A DNA stretch of 64,000 bases from Pedobacter riviphilus (lineage in GTDB: Bacteria > Bacteroidota > Bacteroidia > Sphingobacteriales > Sphingobacteriaceae). The first letter of the stretch is position 1; each line of letters starts with the position of its first letter. Location of the stretch: assembly GCF_014692875.1 (NCBI RefSeq), contig NZ_CP061171.1, positions 806,001 through 870,000 of the forward strand, in the 5' to 3' direction. Below are positions 49,071-56,141 of the stretch, in pieces. The translations under genes and the position numbers were made by a program. The notes beneath the pieces were generated by a model, which was not told the DNA's origin, ran no database searches, and saw only the letters and a list, made by a program, of their open reading frames with translations.

Positions 49071-50027
49071 TTAAAATTCCCTACCAATTAGGGCCCCATT
49101 TTTATAATTCTTTTCTACCGCTTCAATTTCTAGTTTCTCATCAGCTAATAATGCTGTTTTAATCAAGTTTTTAAGCACAGGCTGACCTGCATCAACCCAG
49201 GCAGAATACCAAAATGAGCCTGTTTTTAATATGGCAGCACGCATTTGTTTTTCTACCATATTATTCATTTTAGTATGGTAGGCTTTTGAATAGGCTGTAG
49301 AATATTGTTTTAGCACAGTATTATTCCTTTCAGAAAAGCTATATTTTTTGTCGGAAGGAAATGATGCACTCAGTTCAGCTTCGAAAGTTAGCACGGTATC
49401 AACCAAACTGTGCGTATGTTTAATTATTTTCCATACTTCTTGTAATGGGTTTTCAATATAATCCGCATGGCCTACAACAAAATTGTAATGAGTTGAAAAC
49501 AATTCGGGTAAACGGCTTTCCCAAAAAGCGTGGATACCAACCTGATTGGTGAGTTGCCCGTTATGGTTGGCGGTAGTGTGTAAAGGAACATGTGCATCGC
49601 CAATATAATGGCCCAGATCAGCGGAATATTTTAAGATTTTTACCGAATCACGCATTTTAAAGGCTTTAACTAAACCATAATAACTGCGTTGTATTTGCCA
49701 AGGGATAATGCCATCGGTGTTCAGTTTTTTTAGGCCATATTTTGCCAGGGCATCATCCCATTTTTCGGGAATACTATCAATATTTTTCTCATAGTTCTCC
49801 ACATCGAGGTAATGCCGTGGTGCTTCGAGCGTATCAGCATACCTGCGTTTATCTGGATCAACAGCATGTTCGGTAATGTATTTGATATTCTTTTTATAGA
49901 AACCAATCATGTCAGCAGGCAAAGTGAAAACAGCAAGGTTGTTTATCCTTTGATGTGCAAAGAAACCCCAGGAGGTGCAAAGAAACATAGGGATGATTAA
50001 CGCGGTTAAAATCGTTAATCTTTTCAT
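49071..50027 (-). CDS. Zinc-dependent phospholipase C / S1-P1 nuclease fold protein
   Basis: This 318-residue exported protein has a signal peptide MKRLTILTALIIPMFLCTS that leaves Trp at or near the mature N-terminus (WGFFAHQRIN), where the free amino group and the Trp backbone bind zinc. The other ligands lie in the HAVDPD, ADLGHYIGDAHVPLHTT and NHNGQ segments. The fold is shared by bacterial phospholipase C and S1/P1 nuclease. Which activity it has is not clear from sequence. A TATCTTCG box lies 5 nt upstream of the start. The gene converges with the DedA gene without a gap. Confidence 0.85.
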   Translation of the reverse strand: MKRLTILTALIIPMFLCTSWGFFAHQRINNLAVFTLPADMIGFYKKNIKYITEHAVDPDKRRYADTLEAPRHYLDVENYEKNIDSIPEKWDDALAKYGLKKLNTDGIIPWQIQRSYYGLVKAFKMRDSVKILKYSADLGHYIGDAHVPLHTTANHNGQLTNQVGIHAFWESRLPELFSTHYNFVVGHADYIENPLQEVWKIIKHTHSLVDTVLTFEAELSASFPSDKKYSFSERNNTVLKQYSTAYSKAYHTKMNNMVEKQMRAAILKTGSFWYSAWVDAGQPVLKNLIKTALLADEKLEIEAVEKNYKNGALIGREF

Positions 50028-50080
50028 ATACCCGAAGATAAAAAATTTTCTTTGTAAAACTAGGGGTTTAGAAGCAAAAA

Positions 50081-50506
50081 TTATGCGTTTTCCATTTTTT
50101 TCATATCAAGCTTTTTCATCTGCATAACGGCATCCATTACTCTTTTTGCTCTTTCGGGCTCTGCCATTAGCTCACCAATGTTTGATGGGACAATTTGCCA
50201 CGAAAGTCCGAATTTATCTTTTAACCATCCACAAACGCTCTCTGTACCACCGTCATTTATAAAAGTGTCCCAGTAATAGTCTATTTCATCCTGGTTATCG
50301 CAATTTACCATAAGAGAAATCGCTTCATCGAACTTAAATTGCGGACCTCCATTGAGTCCCATAAATTTATTTCCGTTTAATTCAAAAGTAACTACCATGG
50401 GCGTTACCTGGGTAATTTTAGAATCTTTAAATACGGTACAATAGTATTTTGCTGCAGCTTCGGCTTGTCCGTCAAACCAAAGGCATGTTACAAGTGGTTT
50501 TGCCAT
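50081..50506 (-). CDS. VOC family protein (PhnB-like)
   Basis: This 141-residue protein of the vicinal oxygen chelate/glyoxalase superfamily is PhnB/3-demethylubiquinone methyltransferase-like in pattern: CLWFDGQAEAAAKYYCTVF, MGLNGGPQFKFDEAISLMV and VCGWLKDKFGLSWQIVP. The metal-binding His of glyoxalases is missing, as is usual for this subgroup. It is probably a dimer. The function is unknown. Confidence 0.87.
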   Translation of the reverse strand: MAKPLVTCLWFDGQAEAAAKYYCTVFKDSKITQVTPMVVTFELNGNKFMGLNGGPQFKFDEAISLMVNCDNQDEIDYYWDTFINDGGTESVCGWLKDKFGLSWQIVPSNIGELMAEPERAKRVMDAVMQMKKLDMKKMENA

Positions 50507-50621
50507 TTTATATCATTTTTTTTGTTACCACAAGTTAGACAAGATTTTTGGCCTGTGTAAGGTTTAAAAGTGACGATTTAAGGGGGTGATTTGGACAATA
50601 ATTTGTTCTTACGCATCTAAA

Positions 50622-51074
50622 CTAAACACCAAATTGCGCTAAATGATGATCCAGGTGTTTATAGAACATATTGTTCCATTCGGTTTTTGCTAATGGGCCA
50701 AATGAATGCGATTCTTTACCGTCGAAATAATCTTCGCCAAGCTGCTGGGTTTGGTTAATATAGTCGATTAAACGGGTTTTCTCTTTTTCGAAATCCTTTT
50801 CATCTTTAATAATAAACTGTGGTGCCGTCTGATTGTTTTTAGGGTAAGGTTTCTCGTTTACTACTTTGCTTTTTACTAGTTTTTTCAAAATAAATTTCAT
50901 AATCGGCCCTGGCTTTGGATGAATATCATCGTAAACCATTTCGTAAGTTACATTGCAATGTGCCAACATTTGTGCAACATTCATTTTGCCCCAAAGTTGA
51001 GTAGTAGTAGGGGTAAGCTTGTTAATTCTTTCAATAATTTCGCTAGTTACTGCGGGTTGGAAAATGTTCTTCAT
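50622..51074 (-). CDS. DUF1569 domain protein (DinB-like fold)
   Basis: This 150-residue soluble protein has the DinB/DUF1569 four-helix pattern: LWGKMNVAQMLAHCNVTYEMV with the metal-binding His in LAHC, and a C-terminal HLDHHLAQFG with two more histidines. Such folds are often thiol-transferase-like or of unknown function. It is a single gene. Confidence 0.82.
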   Translation of the reverse strand: MKNIFQPAVTSEIIERINKLTPTTTQLWGKMNVAQMLAHCNVTYEMVYDDIHPKPGPIMKFILKKLVKSKVVNEKPYPKNNQTAPQFIIKDEKDFEKEKTRLIDYINQTQQLGEDYFDGKESHSFGPLAKTEWNNMFYKHLDHHLAQFGV

Positions 51075-51164
51075 GGTTTGTTTATATCTGGAGTGTGTAT
51101 TTATTTTACTAAATATAAGAACGAATACACAGGTTAAGAATCAATTTTTCGGAATTAAAACCAG

Positions 51165-51803
51165 CTAATTTTTTATTGGCTCTATTTTTCCCGTTTTCGA
51201 ATTCGCATACCAGGCTTTAATAACGCTCATCTTTCTGCTAACATCAACAACCTCAAAAGGATCTTTGCCTGCTTTTTTATGTTTTGCAATTGCGCTGTCT
51301 ACATCTGCTTTGAACGAATTCTGACCTGATGTAGTTATCACTGCAATGATCGAGTTTTTTTCAATGCCTTTTGTCTCAATTCCAATTAACTCATCTTTAT
51401 GCAAAACACCAACCGATGTACCTTTATCGGGTATATCTTTTGCAAAATCACTATAATTATAGAGTGTGTCTAGTATTATATGTTTAATCCGATTGCCTTC
51501 ATGAAAAACTTCGTTAAAAACAACAATATTATCGTCATTACCATATACATCAAGTAATTCAAAGTAACGGTGGTTTAAACTATCCAACGTTTTGGATTGA
51601 AATATTGAATATTTTGCCGCTGTCCATGCAGGATTATCTTCTTGCAAATCGTTGGTATAATAAAAGGTTTTGGGCGTAAACAAACTTAAATGTTGCTTTT
51701 TTAAATCTGAGGCATTTTTTTCTTCAAGATTGACTGCTTTTTGGTTGGTATTTGTACATCCGTAAAAAACTAGTAAACAGATTATTATAATGTATGCTTT
51801 CAT
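51165..51803 (-). CDS. Lipoprotein of unknown function
   Basis: This 212-residue lipoprotein has the lipobox cysteine near residue 16 (CLLVFYGCTNTN). The mature domain has a mixed pattern (TKGIEKNSIIAVITTSGQNSFKADVDSAIAKHKK) that loosely recalls a small alpha/beta fold. No characteristic motif was recognised. It is a single gene with 255 bp upstream that hold no other open frame. Confidence 0.65.
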   Translation of the reverse strand: MKAYIIIICLLVFYGCTNTNQKAVNLEEKNASDLKKQHLSLFTPKTFYYTNDLQEDNPAWTAAKYSIFQSKTLDSLNHRYFELLDVYGNDDNIVVFNEVFHEGNRIKHIILDTLYNYSDFAKDIPDKGTSVGVLHKDELIGIETKGIEKNSIIAVITTSGQNSFKADVDSAIAKHKKAGKDPFEVVDVSRKMSVIKAWYANSKTGKIEPIKN

Positions 51804-52058
51804 TTTTCACTGGTATAGGTTTTGCCAAATTAATAAAATTGTTTTATAAGTAATTTGAAATGATTGGAAAAGTATTTTCCAGAACATTTAAGGTACTTTT
51901 GCTAACTTTTCGTTATTTTTTTGTAAAAAACAGAAAGATACTCCTGCATTGCAGTTGAATTGGGGTGGAATGGCTGCTATTTTTCGCCTCTGGTGGCAAA
52001 ACATTCAAGTACAGCGCTATGCATGTTAACCAAAATTAAATAAATTTACATCAAAATC

Positions 52059-52508
52059 ATGTCCATGGAATTATCTTGCCCGATATCAGCAGAAAGAATA
52101 AATGAAAATGTAGTTAGGATTATTGCCTTTATGGTTGCGGTGATTGCAATAGCTTGTGTTGTGTTTTCAAATTATTGGGCAATTGTTTTCTTGCTATTTG
52201 ATTTTGCTTTAAGGGCATTTACAACAGGTAAATTTAGTGTGTTGAAATTTATCGCGATTAAAATATCTGACGGACTTTCTCTATCTCCGAAAATGAAAGA
52301 TTTAGCACCAAAAAAGTTCGCGGCAACCTTGGGCTTTGCTTTCTGCCTTTTGATTACCGCGGTATTTCTATTTGATTTTTATAATGCAACGCTGATTTTT
52401 ACCTCCATCATGATCGTTTTCGCTTTGTTAGAGAGCTTATTCGCTATTTGTGTAGGTTGTTATATCTATTCTTTTTTGCAGATTTTCACAAAAAAGAGCG
52501 AGGCTTAG
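52059..52508 (+). CDS. DUF4395 family membrane protein
   Basis: This 149-residue membrane protein has four helices. The family marks are an N-terminal CP (LSCPISAERINENVVR) and a C-terminal CVGCYIYS. These cysteines may form a redox pair or metal site, as thiol pairs of this family often sit next to rhodanese/thioredoxin genes. None are adjacent here. Its stop is 1 bp from the stop of the convergent flavin oxidoreductase gene. Confidence 0.84.
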   Translation: MSMELSCPISAERINENVVRIIAFMVAVIAIACVVFSNYWAIVFLLFDFALRAFTTGKFSVLKFIAIKISDGLSLSPKMKDLAPKKFAATLGFAFCLLITAVFLFDFYNATLIFTSIMIVFALLESLFAICVGCYIYSFLQIFTKKSEA

Positions 52509-52509
52509 T

Positions 52510-53541
52510 CTATTTCTTTAAAGCTTCACGTACTTTAGGTGCAATTTTGCTTCCGAATAACTCTATTGATTTCATTAAAGCTGCATGAGATGGACCGCCT
52601 ACATCCATGTGTGCTGAGAAGCGTGTTAAGCCAAAGGTTTCTTCCATGGCTAAAATCTTCTCTACAGATTCGTTTACATCGCCAATAATTAAAGCACCAC
52701 TACTGCTTCGGCCAGCGTCGAACTGATTGCGTTGATAAGGTGGCCAGCCACGTGATTTACCGATCCTGTTCATCTGAGCAGAATAAAGTGGGTAGTAATA
52801 ATCTGCAACTTCGTTACTGTTTTCGCCAAATAAAGCGTGCATATGTATACCTACTTCAAATTTACTCATATCGTGCCCATATGCTTCGTAAACTCTTTTG
52901 TAGTAATCGAAAAGCGGCTTAAACTGTATGGGCTGACCGCCAATGATGGCAAACATTACAGGTAAACCTAATCTGCCAGCACGTTCTACTGATTCTGGTG
53001 TTCCACCAACAGCGACCCAAATTTTTAAATTGTCGTTTACAGCCCTTGGCAATACTTCCTGGTTATTTAACTCTGGTCTAAATTTACCTTTCCATGTAAT
53101 TTTTGGCGCCGCGTTTATTTTAAGGAGTAGTGCTAACTTTTCTTCATAAAGTTCGTCGTAATCTTGTAGGTTATATCCGAATAGGGGAAACGATTCTATA
53201 AAACTTCCACGACCTGCCATTAATTCGGCTCTTCCGTTTGAAATTAAATCTATTGTGGCAAAGTTTTGATACAGTTTAACGGGATCAGATGAACTTAAAA
53301 CCGAGACTGCACTGCTTAATTTAATGTTTTTTGTTATAGTAGCAGCGGCGGCCAATATAATTTCGGGGCTCGATACAGCATAATCAGGGCGGTGGTGTTC
53401 GCCAATCCCATAGAAATCTAAACCAACTTCGTCCATTAGTTTTATTTCTGCTATAATTTCCTGAAGTCTTTGCTGAGCGGGTTGAATTTCTCCTTTTGCA
53501 TTAATCTGCAAATCGCCAAACATACCGATTCCTAATTCCAT
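52510..53541 (-). CDS. LLM class flavin-dependent oxidoreductase
   Basis: This 343-residue TIM-barrel protein is of the bacterial luciferase-like type. It has GEHHRPDYAVSSPEIILAAAA, the substrate/flavin loop AELMAGRGSFIESFPLFGY, and the C-terminal GLTRFSAHMDVGGPSHA. It would use reduced FMN or F420 to oxidise an unknown substrate. The AxGG..P.....R pattern of LLM proteins is present. It has its own -7 box (TAACTTTG) 19 nt upstream, and is otherwise isolated. Confidence 0.9.
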   Translation of the reverse strand: MELGIGMFGDLQINAKGEIQPAQQRLQEIIAEIKLMDEVGLDFYGIGEHHRPDYAVSSPEIILAAAATITKNIKLSSAVSVLSSSDPVKLYQNFATIDLISNGRAELMAGRGSFIESFPLFGYNLQDYDELYEEKLALLLKINAAPKITWKGKFRPELNNQEVLPRAVNDNLKIWVAVGGTPESVERAGRLGLPVMFAIIGGQPIQFKPLFDYYKRVYEAYGHDMSKFEVGIHMHALFGENSNEVADYYYPLYSAQMNRIGKSRGWPPYQRNQFDAGRSSSGALIIGDVNESVEKILAMEETFGLTRFSAHMDVGGPSHAALMKSIELFGSKIAPKVREALKK

Positions 53542-53560
53542 AATGTTAAAATAATTTTAA

Positions 53561-53568
53561 CAAAGTTA
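53561..53568 (-). promoter_or_regulatory. -7 box of the LLM oxidoreductase gene (TAACTTTG)
   Basis: Exact TAnnTTTG on the minus strand with 19 nt to the start codon. Confidence 0.55.
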
Positions 53569-53659
53569 ATGGATAAGGTGATAGCGGTTTTTGATGTATG
53601 ATAAGAAAAATTAAACATTAGTCATGCACACCGCAACCTGAGTTTTTTATACAGGACTA

Positions 53660-53770
53660 AGTTAGCTAAACCCGATTGGCGTGGATGCCGATTCTTCATC
53701 GGCAGAAGCAAAAGCGGGAGTATCGGCACCGATAAGCATTGCCTTTGCTTTCCAAAAAGAAAATAAACGT
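53660..53770 (+). repeat. Family II dispersed intergenic repeat, degraded
   Basis: AAACCCGATTGGCGTGG and AGCAAAAGCGGGAGTATCGG mark the family. The internal part differs from other copies (TGCCGAT / ATCGGCA inverted repeats). Confidence 0.5.
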
Positions 53771-53786
53771 ATAAGTCTTAATTGCT

Positions 53787-53820
53787 GGATAGATTCTGAA
53801 ACAAGTTCAGAACGACGATT
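53787..53820. repeat. Family I half-repeat
   Basis: GATTCTGAAACAAGTTCAGAACGACGA, the right half of the family I element. Confidence 0.55.
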
Positions 53821-53973
53821 TCAGCTAAATTGAACCATATATAAGAAATATAAGGTGATTCATTCTAAATGGTTAAAGCAAGAAAGATTTTGAAAAAGTC
53901 CAGGATGACGCAACTAGGTTAAAATTGGCAATTATTAACAAAAAACTGAGAACTATTAATTGCCAACTGAAAA

Positions 53974-55830
53974 CTACTCTATCTTCTTACCTTTCATTGC
54001 AGTAGAAATCGCTGCATCCATCACGCGTTCTGCAAAAGGACGGGTAAATTCATTCAGCTCATCTGCTTTCTTCAAAATAGTATCTTTTTCTTGAGTAGCT
54101 AAAGCCGTTCTAAGCGCTTCGATATGTACCTTGGTTTCTGAAATTTCAGCCTCTGTTAAATGCTCAGCATGTTTTTCGATAAAACGTTCGGCAGTGTAGA
54201 GCAATTGTTCACCCTCGCTTCTTGCTTCAATGAGCATACGTTGTTCCACATCACTTTTGGCGTGTTCTATACTGTCGAGGAGCATTTTCTCTACTGTATC
54301 ATCACTTAAGCCATAACTTGGCGTAATTTCGATCTCTTGTTTAACGCCCGAACGTAACTCTATGGCCTGAACGGTTAAAATTCCATCGGCATTCAGTAAA
54401 AAATTGATGTCTACTTTTGGCAAACCAGCAGGCATTGCAGGAATTCCCTTTAAGTCGAACTCAGCCAATTTTCTGTTTTCTTTTACTAAATCGCGCTCAC
54501 CCTGATAAACAGAAATTTTCATGTTTACCTGCCCATCTATCGAAGTGGTGTATTGGCGACCGGCTTTGGTAGGCACTTTGCTGTTGCGGGCAATAATTAC
54601 ATCCATTAAACCGCCCATAGTTTCGATACCCAATGAAAGTGGCGTTACATCCAACAATAAAATATCAGAGCGGTTTCCTGCCAAAACATCAGCCTGAATG
54701 GCTGCACCAAGAGCTACTACTTCATCAGGATTGATATTATCCTGTGGTTTTTTACCGAAGAAATTTTCTACAGCCTGTTTTACATATGGTGTACGGGTAG
54801 AACCCCCTACTAAAATTACCTCGTCGATATCGGCGGCGGTTAAATCGGCATCTTTCAATGCATTCTTACAAGCAGTAATGGTTTCTTCGACCTTTGCTGA
54901 AATTAACTGCTCAAAAGTTTGTTTATCAAGTGTGCACCAGATCTCACCAACCTGTTCGTTATATAAATTTTGGCTAGATAGGGCTTTTTTAGCAGCCTCA
55001 GCTTGTAGACGTAAGGTTTGCATTAAAATATTATCCTGAGCAACAACTGCTACATCAAGGTTGTTTTTCTTTAACCAATAGTTTAAAATGGCACGGTCAA
55101 AATCATCACCACCTAAATAAGTATTGCCGTTTGTAGCCAATACCTCGAAAATTCCATTCTGGATCTGTAGAATAGAAACATCAAATGTTCCTCCTCCTAA
55201 ATCGTAAACCGCAATGGTTTTTTGTTGCGACGGGTCTAAACCGATTCCATAAGCTAAACTAGCTGCAGTAGGTTCGTTTACAATGCGCATTACATCTAAA
55301 CCAGCCAACTTTCCGGCATCTCTGGTGGCCTGACGCTGACTATCGTTAAAATATGCCGGAACAGTGATCACAGCTCTGTTGACCGGAGTTTTTAAGGCGT
55401 GTTCTGCTCTTGCTTTAAGCTCTTTCAAAATTTCTCCCGATAATTCGATCGGTGTGTAGAAACGGTCGCCAGCATGGATTTTTACCAAAGCATCGCTATC
55501 ATCGTCGATAATTTTGTAAGAGAAAATGTCTTTGTGTTCGGCTACATCTTTGTAAGAACGGCCTAGTAATCTTTTTACTGAAAAAATGGTGTTTGAAGGA
55601 TCTGTAGTTAAATATTCTTTAGCCTCATTACCTACAACGGCTTCATTCTGGCCATTAAAGTATACCACCGATGGTACCAATATTCCTTTACCTGCATCGT
55701 TAATTACCTGCGGATTCTTATCTGGATTGATAAACGCCACCAAACTATTGGTTGTACCTAAATCTATTCCGACTATAATTTCTTCCTTTTGAAACGAACC
55801 TGTAGCAAGGTTAATTGATATTTTTGCCAT
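53974..55830 (-). CDS. hscA: Fe-S cluster assembly chaperone HscA
   Basis: This is a 618-residue Hsp70-family chaperone of the HscA type. Residues 20-30 read IVGIDLGTTNS and NEPTAASLAYG, DLGGGTFDVS and VILVGGSTRTPYV follow, covering the ATPase domain. The substrate-binding domain begins DVTPLSLGIETMGGLM. The N-terminal leader KISINLATGSFQKEE before the ATPase domain sets it apart from DnaK and matches HscA. Its partners IscU and HscB are not in the window, so the gene is detached from the isc operon here. A TATTTTTG box lies only 5 nt before the ATG. A DnaK paralogue of another kind is the main alternative. Confidence 0.9.
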   Translation of the reverse strand: MAKISINLATGSFQKEEIIVGIDLGTTNSLVAFINPDKNPQVINDAGKGILVPSVVYFNGQNEAVVGNEAKEYLTTDPSNTIFSVKRLLGRSYKDVAEHKDIFSYKIIDDDSDALVKIHAGDRFYTPIELSGEILKELKARAEHALKTPVNRAVITVPAYFNDSQRQATRDAGKLAGLDVMRIVNEPTAASLAYGIGLDPSQQKTIAVYDLGGGTFDVSILQIQNGIFEVLATNGNTYLGGDDFDRAILNYWLKKNNLDVAVVAQDNILMQTLRLQAEAAKKALSSQNLYNEQVGEIWCTLDKQTFEQLISAKVEETITACKNALKDADLTAADIDEVILVGGSTRTPYVKQAVENFFGKKPQDNINPDEVVALGAAIQADVLAGNRSDILLLDVTPLSLGIETMGGLMDVIIARNSKVPTKAGRQYTTSIDGQVNMKISVYQGERDLVKENRKLAEFDLKGIPAMPAGLPKVDINFLLNADGILTVQAIELRSGVKQEIEITPSYGLSDDTVEKMLLDSIEHAKSDVEQRMLIEARSEGEQLLYTAERFIEKHAEHLTEAEISETKVHIEALRTALATQEKDTILKKADELNEFTRPFAERVMDAAISTAMKGKKIE

Positions 55831-55835
55831 AGGAG

Positions 55836-55843
55836 CAAAAATA
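55836..55843 (-). promoter_or_regulatory. -7 box of hscA (TATTTTTG)
   Basis: Exact TAnnTTTG on the minus strand, 5 nt before the ATG at 55830. It predicts a leaderless or near-leaderless transcript. Confidence 0.6.
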
Positions 55844-56096
55844 TGCTTTTTAAATAAAGGTTATGTCATTCATTTGTTAGCAAGAAAATATAAACCCGAA
55901 CAATTTACAACTGAAAAGTGAGTATAGTTTATTTCTAACAGCGGATAAGAATAAGGGGCTGTTTTTAAAATGTTTGAATTTTCCTTTAAATATTTGATTA
56001 AATTTTATTGAAATCTACTTATTAGTCTGATTTTTTGTTGTATTTGCTTATATTTTTAAGTGTGTTTTGTGTTTTATGGTGTTTGTGTGTGTAAAA

Positions 56097-56104
56097 TACC
56101 TTTG
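56097..56104 (+). promoter_or_regulatory. -7 box of the TonB-receptor gene (TACCTTTG)
   Basis: Exact TAnnTTTG, 37 nt before the ATG at 56142. It lies inside the longer open frame that starts at 56067, which is therefore not the translated start. Confidence 0.6.
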
Positions 56105-56141
56105 TATTATTTATATTGCTCATACATTTATCAAAACAAAT

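Larger units (their letters stand above)
53542..53973. other. 432-bp gap filled by repeats
   Basis: From left: the LLM promoter, a family II repeat (53660-53770), a family I half (53787-53820), a family I fragment (53889-53915) and two imperfect copies of an AATTGGCAAC/AATTGCCAAC type element up to the hscA stop. No coding potential. Confidence 0.6.
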
